From Stenotrophomonas oahuensis (GTDB taxonomy: Bacteria; Pseudomonadota; Gammaproteobacteria; Xanthomonadales; Xanthomonadaceae), in contig NZ_CP115541.1 of NCBI RefSeq assembly GCF_031834595.1, positions 3,714,501 through 3,778,500 on the forward strand: a DNA stretch of 64,000 nt. The letters run 5' to 3'. This document shows, piece after piece, positions 28,257 to 38,845 of the stretch. The position numbers and the translations under genes are program-made. The notes under the pieces were generated by a model, which did not search any database, was not told the DNA's origin, and saw only the letters and a program-made list of their open reading frames with translations. How positions within the stretch are numbered: position 1 is the stretch's first letter; the number at the start of each line of letters is the position of its first letter.

Positions 28257-30317
28257 ATGATCAATAAGATTCCGCGCCTGGGAGCAGGAAACCGCGCGCT
28301 CATCTTGGGAGTAACGCTGGCAGTTTCTTCTGCCGCGAACGCGCAGACGTTCGGATATGAAGAATCGGAGAGCAGTGCTGAGCAGGCAAGAGATGTAGCG
28401 ATCACGAAAGATCACAAAGACGGTGGGTCCCAGCAACGTCAGGCTGCCGTGATGGCCGGCGACGTGCGGAAAGAGGAGCGGGCCCCGGCTGTCACGGAGT
28501 CGCCCGATGTTTCGAGAACTCCGGCAACCGCGTTGATCGACAATGACAGCGAGTTCGATGCCATCGTGACCCAAGTGGCGCGACAAGCGGTAGACAGGGT
28601 CGCACTGCTTGACGGCCAGTCGCGCAGCCGGGTTGTCGCGGCCTCGGTCGATCTTGTGCAAAGGTTCGTCATTGTCCGCTTGGATGCCGGCTTCGTTCCG
28701 GCCACCTACGGTCCAGCGTTCGAAGACCAAGTGAGTCTGATCAATAACGCGATTCTGCATGTCGCTGAAAAGGTGGAGCCCCTCCGAGGGGTGAAGTACC
28801 TCTATGGTGGCTACGACATCCATCACTACTTTCCCGAAATAAAGGCTGCCGACGACAAGGCGCGCCGAGCGGGCGAGCTGCGAAGAATGGCAGAGGAAAG
28901 CCGTGCCGCCAGAAGGGAAGCGGCGGCCGCATCAGATGGGAACGTCGACAAAGAGTTGATTCATCTTCTTGAGAGGGAGGCGTCAAGGAAGGTGTCTGCC
29001 CACGTTCAAGCCAACAACGTGCTTCGTGTGATCGGTGTAAAAGTAACTATCGATGTTTCCAGGCAGCGGATCCTCGCAGACATCGGAGAGGGCTACAGGC
29101 CAGAACCCGATGGTGACGAGATGTTCCTGCAGGAACTGGCTGTGACGCTACGTCACCATACGGAAAAGACAGGACTGGCGATATCCGGCGTGGATATTCA
29201 CTTCCAGGGTAAGCCGCTCGAGTACTACTATCCAGATGAGCTACGTGTTCCGGAGCAGGCGCTACGTCGATCCGTGAACCAGAGCGCCTTGGTGTCTTCG
29301 GGGCACGGCCTTGTTCGGGTGCATCCTCACTTGTCTTGGGAATGGCAGCGCCCCGACGCATTCGGCTCGCGGGAAGACATGATCACGCCGCCTTTCGGCG
29401 ATGAACTCCAGAGACTGCTGGAGGCGCGTAGTGGCCTGACAGTCCATCGAGCCAGGAGCCGGTCGCTGGATCTTCATCCCGAGTCTGACCGCCCTTGGGA
29501 GCAGATGTCGTCCAGGTATCATCTCAAGGACGTGCTTCCCCAGCGCGCAGACATATGGAACTCGCTTCCCAACGACATGAACAATGATCGGGAAGTGAGA
29601 GAGGACATTCGAGCTCGCCCACTGTACGCGAATCATCTCGATGCAGGGACGATGATAAGCCTGCATACCAACGGACACGAAACCAACGTGCCACGAGGCC
29701 TTGAAGTCTACTACCACTTCAGCAAAGCGCAGGATCGCCCATTGGCCGAAAGTGTGCTTTGCAACATGCGGGAAATCATACGTGCGCAGCCGGGCTACGA
29801 GCAGTTTCCGGTTCGGAACACTGCCAGTGACGGGCGGCACGGTGAGAATCGGATCGCTACGATGCCATCCGTGCTGGTCGAGATCGCCTATCACTCCAAT
29901 CCAGATGACTTTGCAGCGCTGCAGGACCCGGTTTTCCGCACCGCTTCGATGAAAGGTGTAGAGAAAGGCGTTCGTCTATTCCGTGAGGGTAAAGTCTGCG
30001 AGCCTTTCAAGCTGAACCGGTTGCCAGATGTTTCCATGGTGGTGGGGTCGTCTCAGGAGCTGCCGATGACGTTTCTGGGCAACCCTCAGTACCCGGTGAC
30101 CATGGAGTTCACAATTGCCAACTGCAGCACGCCGGGGGCGTGCAAGGCGACCCAGACAGTGTTTGACGATCCGGCCGAGCCCATCAAGGCCAACATGCGG
30201 TGTCGTGGTGTGCTGGCGGGAATCGCCCGCTGGAGCGTGGTCCTTCGCGACGTCGACGGCGTCGTCACCGCCCCGGTGGAGTTCCAGCAGACCTGCCACA
30301 AGCCCGGAGCCGCGTAG
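28257..30317 (+). CDS. Secreted N-acetylmuramoyl-L-alanine amidase (Amidase_3) with duplicated N-terminal domains
   Basis: A 686-residue exported protein: signal peptide (about 1-30, ending AANAQ), an acidic/polar linker, two related modules of about 95 residues, an Amidase_3 domain (about 340-590) and a C-terminal beta-rich domain. The modules align through ASVDLVQRFVIVRLDAGFVP / VTIDVSRQRILADIGEGYRP and GGYDIHHYFPE / QGKPLEYYYPDE, and recall GerM-type domains. Zinc ligands of the amidase are suggested by SSGHGLVRVHPHLSWEW, the Glu in FGDELQRLL and ISLHTNGHETNVPRGLEVYY; the catalytic Glu sits in PSVLVEIAYHSNPDD. It probably cleaves the amide between MurNAc and the stem peptide. Base composition is visibly less GC-rich than the neighbours, suggesting acquisition. 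The target and the role of the duplicated modules are unknown. Confidence 0.85.
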   Translation: MINKIPRLGAGNRALILGVTLAVSSAANAQTFGYEESESSAEQARDVAITKDHKDGGSQQRQAAVMAGDVRKEERAPAVTESPDVSRTPATALIDNDSEFDAIVTQVARQAVDRVALLDGQSRSRVVAASVDLVQRFVIVRLDAGFVPATYGPAFEDQVSLINNAILHVAEKVEPLRGVKYLYGGYDIHHYFPEIKAADDKARRAGELRRMAEESRAARREAAAASDGNVDKELIHLLEREASRKVSAHVQANNVLRVIGVKVTIDVSRQRILADIGEGYRPEPDGDEMFLQELAVTLRHHTEKTGLAISGVDIHFQGKPLEYYYPDELRVPEQALRRSVNQSALVSSGHGLVRVHPHLSWEWQRPDAFGSREDMITPPFGDELQRLLEARSGLTVHRARSRSLDLHPESDRPWEQMSSRYHLKDVLPQRADIWNSLPNDMNNDREVREDIRARPLYANHLDAGTMISLHTNGHETNVPRGLEVYYHFSKAQDRPLAESVLCNMREIIRAQPGYEQFPVRNTASDGRHGENRIATMPSVLVEIAYHSNPDDFAALQDPVFRTASMKGVEKGVRLFREGKVCEPFKLNRLPDVSMVVGSSQELPMTFLGNPQYPVTMEFTIANCSTPGACKATQTVFDDPAEPIKANMRCRGVLAGIARWSVVLRDVDGVVTAPVEFQQTCHKPGAA

Positions 30318-30336
30318 CGACGCGCCATGCGCGTCG
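30314..30336 (+). repeat. SMAG/REP-like palindrome at the end of the amidase gene
   Basis: GTAG followed by CGACGCGC-CAT-GCGCGTCG, a perfect 8-bp stem. The GTAG contains the TAG stop codon of the amidase gene (30315-30317), so the repeat overlaps the end of the coding region. Confidence 0.8.
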
Positions 30337-30352
30337 GCGGGAGCCGCAGAAA

Positions 30353-30382
30353 TAAAAAGGGGACGCGCCAGGCGCGTCCCCC
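30353..30382 (-). terminator. Terminator of trxB
   Basis: On the minus strand GGGGACGCG (30381-30373) pairs with CGCGTCCCC (30367-30359) and is followed by TTTTTATT. It lies 25 bases after the trxB stop. Confidence 0.88.
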
Positions 30383-30407
30383 AGATGGCCAGAGGCCAAT
30401 CGGAACC

Positions 30408-31472
<1,065 letters not shown>

Positions 31473-31623
31473 TCAAGGCGACCGATGGAACGCGGCAACC
31501 TGTGGGGGACAGGGTCGGGTCTACCAAGGTGCCCAGGCAGGGCTTGTACGGCCCGGCCTGAAAACTGCGCCGCAGTCGTTTATTATCAAGCACTAACAGA
31601 GTATTCCCAAGGTCTGGTCTAAG

Positions 31624-33993
31624 GTGGCGAAACAGGTCCCGGAGCGATCCAAGTCAACCGACAGCAAGGCGTCTTCGCGCCGGGCTGCGCCAGCGCCGGC
31701 CGCGGACAATCCGCGCCGCCAGCGGCTGTGGCGTGACCTGGGGCTGATCGCCATTGCCCCGGCGCTGCTGTATCTGGTGGCCAGCCTGTTCACCTATTCG
31801 GCGACCGACCCGGGCTGGTCGCACACCGGCAGCGTGGTGGCTCCGATCCACAACATGGGCGGCCGGGTCGGTGCCTGGATCGCCGACGTGCTGCTGCAGT
31901 TGTTTGGTTACATGGCGTTCGTGCTGCCCATCGTGCTGGGCGCGGTGGCCTGGTTTGCGATGTTCGGCCTGAAGCGCGGCGAGAACGCCTCCGAGCATGA
32001 CCTCGACCCGGCGCTGCGGCTGGTCGGGCTGGTGGGCTTCCTGATTGCCGGCACCGGCTTCCTGCACGTGCGTCTGTTCACCGGCGATGTGGCCCACGCG
32101 GGCGGCATTCTGGGCCGATTGGTCGGCAATTCGCTCAGCGCGGGCTTTGGCGCACTGGGCGCGAACCTGTTCGTGCTGGTGCTGCTGCTGGCGTCGATCA
32201 CCCTGGCCACCGGGTTGTCCTGGTTCGCGGTGATGGAAAAGATCGGTCGCGCTATTCTGGCTATTCCGCCGCTGCTGGAACGCAAGAAAGAACAGGCCAC
32301 CGACTGGCAGCAGACCCGCGCGATGCGGGTGGAGCGCCAGGAAGTCCGCAAGGTCGACGCCGAGGTTCGCGCCAAGCGCGAGCCGGTGAAGATCGAACCG
32401 CGCCCGGAACCGGTGCTGGAAAAGAGTGATCGCGCCAAGCGCGAAACCCAGATTCCGATGTTCCGTGGGGTCAATGGCGATGGCTCGGACCTGCCGCCGC
32501 TGGCGCTGCTGGATGATCCCAAGCCGCAGCCCAAGGGTTATGACGAAGAAACGCTGGAGACCTTGTCGCGGCAGATCGAGTTCAAGCTGAAGGATTTCCG
32601 CATCGAGGCACAGGTGGTGGGGGCCTATCCGGGCCCGGTGATCACCCGTTTCGAGATCGAGCCGGCCCCAGGCGTGAAGGTCAGCCAGATCAGCTCGCTG
32701 GACAAGGACATCGCGCGCGGCCTGTCGGTGAAGTCGGTGCGCGTGGTCGACGTGATTCCGGGCAAATCGGTGGTGGGTCTGGAGATTCCCAACGTCACCC
32801 GCGAGATGATCTACCTGTCCGAGCTGCTGCGCTCGAAGGAATACGACAAGTCCGCCAGTGTGCTGACCCTGGCGCTGGGCAAGGACATCGCCGGCCGGCC
32901 GACCGTGGCCGACCTTGCGCGCATGCCGCACCTGCTGGTGGCCGGTACCACCGGCTCGGGTAAGTCCGTGGCGGTGAACGCGATGGTGCTGAGCCTGCTG
33001 TACAAGGCCTCGCCGAAAGACCTGCGCATGCTGATGATCGACCCGAAGATGCTCGAACTGAGCGTCTACCAGGGCATTCCGCATCTGCTGGCCCCGGTGG
33101 TCACCGACATGAAGGAGGCCGCCAACGGCCTGCGCTGGTGCGTGGCGGAGATGGAACGCCGCTACAAGCTGATGAGCGCGGTAGGTGTGCGCAACCTGGC
33201 CGGCTTCAACAAGAAGGTGAAGGACGCCGAAGACGCTGGCCAGCCGCTGATGGACCCGCTGTTCAAGCCCAACCCGGAGCTGGGCGAAGCCCCGCGTCCG
33301 CTGGAGGCGCTGCCGTTCATCGTCATCTTCATCGACGAATTCGCCGACATGATGATGATCGTCGGCAAGAAGGTGGAAGAGCTGATTGCGCGTCTGGCGC
33401 AGAAGGCGCGTGCCGCCGGCATCCATCTCATCCTGGCCACCCAGCGCCCGTCGGTGGACGTGATCACCGGCCTGATCAAGGCCAATATTCCGACCCGCAT
33501 CGGCTTCCAGGTGAGCTCGAAGATCGACTCGCGCACCATCCTCGATCAGTCCGGCGCGGAAACCCTGCTGGGCCACGGCGACATGCTGTACCTGCCGCCC
33601 GGTACCGCGCTGCCGGACCGCGTGCACGGCGCGTTCGTGTCCGACGAGGAAGTCCACCGGGTGGTGGAGCACCTCAAGGCCAGCGGTCCGGCTGATTACA
33701 TCAGCGGTGTGCTCGACGAAGTGCAGGTGATGGGCGATGGCGTGGTGGTCGGCCCGGGTGGTCTGCCCGAGGCCAGCGCCGGTGCCGGCGACGAATCCGA
33801 CCCGCTGTATGACGAGGCGCTGCGCATCGTCACCGAGACCCGTCGGGCCTCCATTTCCGGCGTGCAGCGCCGGCTGAAGATCGGCTACAACCGCGCCGCC
33901 CGGCTGATCGAGGCCATGGAAATGGCCGGCGTGGTCAGCCCGCCCGAGCACAACGGCGACCGCAGCGTGCTGGCCCCGCCACCGCCCAAATAA
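31624..33993 (+). CDS. ftsK: DNA translocase FtsK
   Basis: FtsK anchors at the septum and pumps DNA to clear the chromosome terminus and activate XerCD at dif. The 789 residues start at GTG 31624 and contain four N-terminal membrane helices (about 38-210), a short charged linker (about 215-310), the RecA-like motor with Walker [16 protein letters not shown] and Walker [15 protein letters not shown], and the gamma winged helix ([20 protein letters not shown]) that reads KOPS. The linker is far shorter than in E. coli FtsK (about 1330 residues), as is typical of Xanthomonadaceae. A TATTAT box at 31581-31586 is a candidate -10. Confidence 0.97.
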   Translation: MAKQVPERSKSTDSKASSRRAAPAPAADNPRRQRLWRDLGLIAIAPALLYLVASLFTYSATDPGWSHTGSVVAPIHNMGGRVGAWIADVLLQLFGYMAFVLPIVLGAVAWFAMFGLKRGENASEHDLDPALRLVGLVGFLIAGTGFLHVRLFTGDVAHAGGILGRLVGNSLSAGFGALGANLFVLVLLLASITLATGLSWFAVMEKIGRAILAIPPLLERKKEQATDWQQTRAMRVERQEVRKVDAEVRAKREPVKIEPRPEPVLEKSDRAKRETQIPMFRGVNGDGSDLPPLALLDDPKPQPKGYDEETLETLSRQIEFKLKDFRIEAQVVGAYPGPVITRFEIEPAPGVKVSQISSLDKDIARGLSVKSVRVVDVIPGKSVVGLEIPNVTREMIYLSELLRSKEYDKSASVLTLALGKDIAGRPTVADLARMPHLLVAGTTGSGKSVAVNAMVLSLLYKASPKDLRMLMIDPKMLELSVYQGIPHLLAPVVTDMKEAANGLRWCVAEMERRYKLMSAVGVRNLAGFNKKVKDAEDAGQPLMDPLFKPNPELGEAPRPLEALPFIVIFIDEFADMMMIVGKKVEELIARLAQKARAAGIHLILATQRPSVDVITGLIKANIPTRIGFQVSSKIDSRTILDQSGAETLLGHGDMLYLPPGTALPDRVHGAFVSDEEVHRVVEHLKASGPADYISGVLDEVQVMGDGVVVGPGGLPEASAGAGDESDPLYDEALRIVTETRRASISGVQRRLKIGYNRAARLIEAMEMAGVVSPPEHNGDRSVLAPPPPK

Positions 33994-34029
33994 GCAGCCG
34001 GTTGCGCCCCATCGCAACCGACCTACCCG

Positions 34030-34051
34030 GTAGCGCCGGCCATTGGCCGGC
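34030..34051 (+). repeat. SMAG/REP-like palindrome between ftsK and the transglutaminase-fold gene
   Basis: GTAG, then a 7-bp stem GCCGGCC-ATT-GGCCGGC. It fills most of the 80-base gap after the ftsK stop codon. Confidence 0.8.
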
Positions 34052-34073
34052 CCTCGGCACCCAAGGAACCTCG

Positions 34074-36020
34074 ATGACGCTGAAGCAATGGATGATGCTG
34101 GCTGCTTTCTTCCTGCCCGTGGGTGCGAATGCCCAGGTGCCAGCCCCATCCCCGGCCGCACCCACACAGCCCTCAAGTGCACCGGCCAGCGACGCCCAGG
34201 CCAGCAACAACTACAGCTTCGTCCGCTACCGTGCCGACTACGTGGTGCGTCCTGACGCCGGAAATGTGCAGACCGAGGAATACGAGATCCTGCTCAAGAC
34301 CAAGGCGGCAGTGGAGCAGTTCAGCCAGGTCCGCCTGAGCTACAGCGAAAAAATGGAAACGCTGGAGGTGCTGTCGGCCTACACCATCACCGCCGACGGG
34401 CAACGCCGCGAGGTGCCGGCCGAACGCATCTACACCCAGGAGAGCTATTCCAGCGCGGCTGCGGCGATGTATGCCGACCGCAAGGTGCGGGTGGTGGTGT
34501 TTCCCAATCTGGCCCCGGGCACCCGGCTGGTGTACCAGACCCGTCGCACCCAGACCCAGCCGTACTTCCCGGGCTACTTCGGCCTGTGGGAAACCTTCAG
34601 TGTGTTCAACCAGTACGACGACGCCCGGGTGACCCTGACCGCGCCGGCCAGCCTGCCGATGCTCGTGGAGCAGCGGGGTGTGCAGGGCAGCACCCGGCCG
34701 AAGCGGCGCGGCGACCTGGCGCAATGGGAGTGGCGCTACCAGCGCAGCACGCCGATGCCGGTGCAGAACTGGACGGCGGCCGCCTGGGAATTCAGCCCCA
34801 CCATCATGGCCAGCACCTATCGGGACTGGTCCGAGCTGGCGCGCGCCTACCAGGCCAAGGCCGGCGTGGCCTCGCAGGTGACCCCGGGCATCCAGGCGCT
34901 GGCCGACCAGATCACCCACGGCATCGACGACCGCCGCGCGCAGGCGGATGCGCTGTATCGCTGGGTGGCGCAGAACATCCGCTACGTGGCGGTGTACCTG
35001 GGTAATGGCGGTCTGGAGCCGAATCCGGCGCAGAGCATCCTCGATAACCACTACGGTGACTGCAAGGACCATGTGGTGATCCTGGAGGCGCTGCTGGCCG
35101 CCCGCGGCATCGACAGCACGCCGGTGCTGATCGGGGCTGGCGGTGGTCCTGCCTTGCCGGCAGTGCCGATGCTGGGGCGGTTCAACCACGCCATCACCTA
35201 CGTGCCCGAGTTCGATCTGTATCTGGATTCAACCAGCACCTATGCCCGCTTCGGGCAGCTGCCCGAGGGCGATCTCGGCGTCCCGGTGCTGCACACCCGC
35301 ACCGCCGCGCTGGCGCGCACGCCGGCCAATGACAGCGCGCGCAACGGGGCGGGCTTTGCGGTCAGTTTCCAGTTCGACCGCGAAGGGAATCTGCAGGGAC
35401 GCACCGAACAGGACCTGCGCGAAGTCGGCGAAATCGGGCTGCGCGCCGCGTTCGCGCGCCTCAACGCACAGAACCGCAACCGGGTAGAGGAGTCGATCAT
35501 GGCCTCGTCCGGATTTGACGGCAGCGGCCAGCTCACCCTGCTCGGCGACCCGCAGGACCTCGGCCAGCGCTTCAACTATCGCTACGACTTCCACGCCCGC
35601 GACTATGTCGACTTCGGTGTGGTCGGCGGCATGCCGCTGCCGGATGCGCCGGGCGGTGAGTCGTTCCGTGACATCTACAGCAACACCTCGGCCGAGCAGA
35701 ACGCCACGCCCTTCTATTGCAACGACAATCTGCGTGAGGAGCGCTACCGGCTGGAATTTCCTGCCGGCGTGCCGATCGTGGCGATTCCGCGCGACCTCGA
35801 CTTCCGCAATGCGGCTGGCGAGTACCAGCTGCACTGGAGCCGGGAAGGGCAGGTGATCGTGGCGCAGCATCGTCTGCATCAGCGTGCGGTGCGCGGCGCG
35901 CAGGCACTGTGCCAGCCCGCCGACTACCCTGCGTTCCGTGAGCTGTATCAGCAGGTACGCCGGGGTTTCCGCGGTCAGGTGTTGTATGGCGACCTGCGCA
36001 CGGTGCAGGCCGATCTATAA
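34074..36020 (+). CDS. Secreted DUF3857/transglutaminase-like protein
   Basis: ATG 34074 (AAGGA 7 bases upstream) gives 648 residues with a signal peptide (MTLKQWMMLAAFFLPVGANA). An N-terminal DUF3857 beta domain (about 45-220) is followed by a transglutaminase-like core (about 270-370). Its catalytic triad is visible as GDCKDHVVILEALL (Cys), GRFNHAITYVPEF (His) and LYLDSTSTY (Asp). A C-terminal beta-rich region follows. The family is found in periplasmic or outer surface proteins of Bacteroidetes and Xanthomonadaceae; the substrate is unknown. It lies 90 bases before lolA on the same strand. Confidence 0.85.
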   Translation: MTLKQWMMLAAFFLPVGANAQVPAPSPAAPTQPSSAPASDAQASNNYSFVRYRADYVVRPDAGNVQTEEYEILLKTKAAVEQFSQVRLSYSEKMETLEVLSAYTITADGQRREVPAERIYTQESYSSAAAAMYADRKVRVVVFPNLAPGTRLVYQTRRTQTQPYFPGYFGLWETFSVFNQYDDARVTLTAPASLPMLVEQRGVQGSTRPKRRGDLAQWEWRYQRSTPMPVQNWTAAAWEFSPTIMASTYRDWSELARAYQAKAGVASQVTPGIQALADQITHGIDDRRAQADALYRWVAQNIRYVAVYLGNGGLEPNPAQSILDNHYGDCKDHVVILEALLAARGIDSTPVLIGAGGGPALPAVPMLGRFNHAITYVPEFDLYLDSTSTYARFGQLPEGDLGVPVLHTRTAALARTPANDSARNGAGFAVSFQFDREGNLQGRTEQDLREVGEIGLRAAFARLNAQNRNRVEESIMASSGFDGSGQLTLLGDPQDLGQRFNYRYDFHARDYVDFGVVGGMPLPDAPGGESFRDIYSNTSAEQNATPFYCNDNLREERYRLEFPAGVPIVAIPRDLDFRNAAGEYQLHWSREGQVIVAQHRLHQRAVRGAQALCQPADYPAFRELYQQVRRGFRGQVLYGDLRTVQADL

Positions 36021-36110
36021 TGCCGGCTGTCTGGCGGCAGCCGCTGCACCGCCCATTCAGCTTTAGCCGGGCACACTTCGTCCATCCTTCAATTCCGCCT
36101 GGATACCCGC

Positions 36111-36749
36111 ATGCAGACCTCTTTCCGCCGCCACCTTGTTGCCGCTGCCCTGGTCTGCGCCAGCGCCGTTTCGGCCAGCGCCTGGGCCGGTGGGCGCGAT
36201 GAGCTCAACCGCTTCACCCAGGGCCTGAAGGGCCTGGATGGGCAGTTCAGCCAGCAGGTGTTCGACAAGAACGGCAAGGTCAAGGAAGCCACCAGCGGCC
36301 GGGTCGCACTGTCCACCCCGAGCCAGTTGCGCTGGGAGTACCAGAAGCCGCACGTGCAGGTGATCGTCGCCGATGGCAAGAAGGTCTGGGTGTATGAGCC
36401 GGACCTGGAGCAGGCGACCGTCCGCGAGCAGGGCGCAGAGGAAAAGAACAGTCCGCTGATTGCGCTGGTCACCCCGGCGCTGCTGGACAAGCAGTACGAC
36501 GTCAGTGAGGAAGCCGCGCCGCGTGATGGCCTGCAGTGGCTGTCGCTGAGCCCGAAGCGTGAAACGGAGACCGCCTTCCAGTACGCCGCGCTGGGCTTCA
36601 ACGCGCAGGGTCTGGCCCGGATGGAAGTGCTGGATGCGGTCGGCCAGCGCACCGTGATCAAGTTCAGCGGCTGGAAGCGCAATCCGGCCTTCAGCAAGGA
36701 CACCTTCACCTTCACCCCGCCGAAGGGCACCGACGTCATCGGCAATTGA
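36111..36749 (+). CDS. lolA: Outer-membrane lipoprotein carrier protein LolA
   Basis: LolA accepts lipoproteins from LolCDE and carries them through the periplasm to LolB. The 212-residue precursor has a signal peptide (MQTSFRRHLVAAALVCASAV, cleaved near ASAWA-GG) and the family features LKGLDGQFSQQVFDKNGKVK, LRWEYQKPHVQVIVADGKKV and FSKDTFTFTPPKGTDVI. The order ftsK-lolA-rarA is conserved in gammaproteobacteria; here the transglutaminase-fold gene is inserted between ftsK and lolA. Confidence 0.96.
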   Translation: MQTSFRRHLVAAALVCASAVSASAWAGGRDELNRFTQGLKGLDGQFSQQVFDKNGKVKEATSGRVALSTPSQLRWEYQKPHVQVIVADGKKVWVYEPDLEQATVREQGAEEKNSPLIALVTPALLDKQYDVSEEAAPRDGLQWLSLSPKRETETAFQYAALGFNAQGLARMEVLDAVGQRTVIKFSGWKRNPAFSKDTFTFTPPKGTDVIGN

Positions 36750-36771
36750 TCGCGCCGTCATACAATAGGGC

Positions 36772-38133
36772 GTGGCCAGAAACCGAACGACATTCAATGG
36801 TCCCGATCTACTGACCGTGGATCGGGACCACCTGCACCCGCTCGCCGAGCGGATGCGCCCCCAGACCCTCGATGAAATGGTCGGGCAGAAGCGTCTGCTC
36901 GCACCGGGCAGTGCGCTGCGCCGCGCGGTGGAATCGGGGCACGTGCACTCGATGATCCTGTGGGGGCCGCCCGGCTGCGGCAAAACCACCCTGTCACTGC
37001 TGCTGGCGCATTACGCCGACGCCGAGTTCCGCGCGATTTCGGCCGTGCTGTCCGGCCTGCCGGAGGTAAGGCAGGTGCTGGCAGAGGCAGCGCAGCGCTT
37101 TGCCGAAGGCCGTCGCACGGTCCTGTTCGTTGACGAGGTGCACCGTTTCAACAAAGCCCAGCAGGATGCGTTCCTGCCGCATATTGAGCGCGGCACCATC
37201 GTGTTCGTCGGGGCCACCACTGAAAATCCCTCGTTCGAACTGAATTCGGCACTGCTGTCACGCTGCCGCGTGCACGTGCTGGAGGCGGTGTCGCCGGCCG
37301 ATGTGGTCGAGGCGCTGCAGCGGGCGCTGCAGGACCCAGAGCGGGGCCTGGGTGCGGAACCGGTGCAGGTGAGTGCGGAGGCGTTGCTGGAAATCGCCAC
37401 CGCCGCCGACGGCGACGTCCGCCGGGCGCTGACCCTGTTGGAAATCGCAGCGGAGCTGGCAGGCGGCGACAACGGCGTGATCACCCCGGAGATGCTGCAG
37501 CAGGTGCTGGCCGACCGCACCCGCCGCTTCGACAAGGGCGGCGAACAGTTCTACGACCAGATCTCGGCGCTGCACAAATCGGTGCGCAGCTCCAATCCCG
37601 ATGCGGCGCTGTACTGGCTGACCCGGATGCTGGATGGCGGCTGTGATCCTGCCTACCTGGCGCGCCGGTTGACCCGCATGGCGATCGAGGACATCGGCCT
37701 GGCCGACCCGCGCGCGCAGAGCATGGCGCTGGAAGCGTGGGACATCTACGAACGGCTGGGCAGCCCGGAAGGTGAACTGGCGTTCGCGCAGCTCGTGCTG
37801 TATCTGGCCAGCACGGCCAAGTCCAATGCCGGCTACGCCGCCTTCAATCTGGCCAAGGCCGAGGTGCGCGAAACCGGCACCCAGGAAGTGCCGTTGCACC
37901 TGCGCAACGCGCCGACCAAGCTGATGAAAGAGCTGGGCTATGGCAAAACCTACCAGTACGACCACGATGCCGAGGGCGGCATTGCGCTGGACCAGACCGG
38001 TTTCCCGGATGCCATGGGCGAGCGCGTGTACTACGAGCCGGTCCCGCGTGGACTGGAGATCAAGCTGAAAGAGAAGCTGGACCGCCTGCGTGCAGAACGT
38101 GCGCAGGCCCGTGCCGCCAAGGGGCAGGCATGA
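36772..38133 (+). CDS. rarA: Replication-associated recombination protein A (RarA/MgsA)
   Basis: RarA is an AAA+ clamp-loader-like ATPase acting at stalled replication forks. The 453 residues contain Walker A WGPPGCGKTTLSLLL, Walker B VLFVDEVHRFNKAQQD, the sensor ATTENPSFELNSALLSRC and the C-terminal tetramerisation part (PDAALYWLTRMLDGGCDPAY). GTG 36772 is the start; TACAAT at 36761-36766 ends 5 bases before it, so a promoter producing a leaderless mRNA may lie inside the lolA-rarA gap. It overlaps crcB by 4 bases. Confidence 0.97.
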   Translation: MARNRTTFNGPDLLTVDRDHLHPLAERMRPQTLDEMVGQKRLLAPGSALRRAVESGHVHSMILWGPPGCGKTTLSLLLAHYADAEFRAISAVLSGLPEVRQVLAEAAQRFAEGRRTVLFVDEVHRFNKAQQDAFLPHIERGTIVFVGATTENPSFELNSALLSRCRVHVLEAVSPADVVEALQRALQDPERGLGAEPVQVSAEALLEIATAADGDVRRALTLLEIAAELAGGDNGVITPEMLQQVLADRTRRFDKGGEQFYDQISALHKSVRSSNPDAALYWLTRMLDGGCDPAYLARRLTRMAIEDIGLADPRAQSMALEAWDIYERLGSPEGELAFAQLVLYLASTAKSNAGYAAFNLAKAEVRETGTQEVPLHLRNAPTKLMKELGYGKTYQYDHDAEGGIALDQTGFPDAMGERVYYEPVPRGLEIKLKEKLDRLRAERAQARAAKGQA

Positions 38134-38531
38134 GCCTGCTGCCGGGTGCGTGGTGGCAGCAGCTCGGGCTGGTCATGCTGGGCGGCGCGCTGGGCGCGTC
38201 GCTGCGTTTCATCATCGGCGACGCCATCCTGCGCCAGTTCGGCACCGGTTTCCCGTGGGGCACGCTTACGGTCAACCTGATCGGGGCCTTCGCGGTCGGT
38301 TACGTGATGGTCTGGCTGCAGACCAAGGGGGCCGCGGCTCCGTACTGGCGGGCCTTCATCATCGTCGGCATCATCGGCGGGCTGACCACGTTTTCGTCGA
38401 TGATGCTCGAGGCGGTGTTGCTGGTGCGCAACGGGCACGGCTGGGTGATGCCGGTGTATCTGGCGGTCAGCCTGCTGGCGGGCTTCGCGCTGGTCTGGGT
38501 AGGGGCCCGGGTGGCCGAATCCAGTGCCTGA
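38130..38531 (+). CDS. crcB: Fluoride efflux channel CrcB/Fluc
   Basis: A 133-residue membrane protein with four hydrophobic helices, forming dual-topology dimers that release fluoride. Family motifs are GGALGASLRFIIGD, WGTLTVNLIGAFAVGYV and GIIGGLTTFSSMMLEAV (the TFSSF-like pore motif). It overlaps the rarA stop by 4 bases (ATGA). No fluoride riboswitch is possible in this coupled arrangement, so expression should follow rarA. Confidence 0.95.
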   Translation: MSLLPGAWWQQLGLVMLGGALGASLRFIIGDAILRQFGTGFPWGTLTVNLIGAFAVGYVMVWLQTKGAAAPYWRAFIIVGIIGGLTTFSSMMLEAVLLVRNGHGWVMPVYLAVSLLAGFALVWVGARVAESSA

Positions 38532-38572
38532 CGTGGTATCTTTCGCGCCCCCGTTTTTCCTCCCGATCCGTC

Positions 38573-38845
38573 ATGCGTGATGAAGATGACCCCGGCACCC
38601 TGGAGCTGATGCTGCCGCGCAAGCGCGGTCGGCCGCCCACGTTCGGATACGCAATGACCGATGCCCAGCGGGCAGCCCGGTACCGGGCGCGCCGGGCCGG
38701 GCAGGCCGGGCACGCTGACGTGCGCACCTGCAGCGACATGGTGCTGCTGGACAAGATCCGCGCTTCGATCACGTCCAAGGATCCGGAACTGACCGGGTTT
38801 CTGGTCCATGTGCTGTGGCAGCGCTACCCGTTGCAGCTGAAGTAG
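38573..38845 (+). CDS. Small basic protein with an AT-hook-like motif
   Basis: A 90-residue protein (MRDEDDPGTLELMLPRKRGR...) with PRKRGRPPTFG, which resembles an AT-hook, followed by MTDAQRAARYRARRAGQAG, a basic helix, and a C-terminal part CSDMVLLDKIRASITSKDPE. The pattern RGRPP plus AQRAARYRARR is familiar from short hypothetical, probably DNA-binding proteins of Xanthomonadaceae. No clear ribosome site is seen. Its last 77 bases overlap the end of the convergent sensor kinase gene. Confidence 0.7.
   Translation: MRDEDDPGTLELMLPRKRGRPPTFGYAMTDAQRAARYRARRAGQAGHADVRTCSDMVLLDKIRASITSKDPELTGFLVHVLWQRYPLQLK

Noticed and set aside
31654..34182. 842-codon minus-strand frame opposite ftsK
   Set aside because: Shadow of FtsK; no recognisable domain and extreme His/Gln/Arg content.
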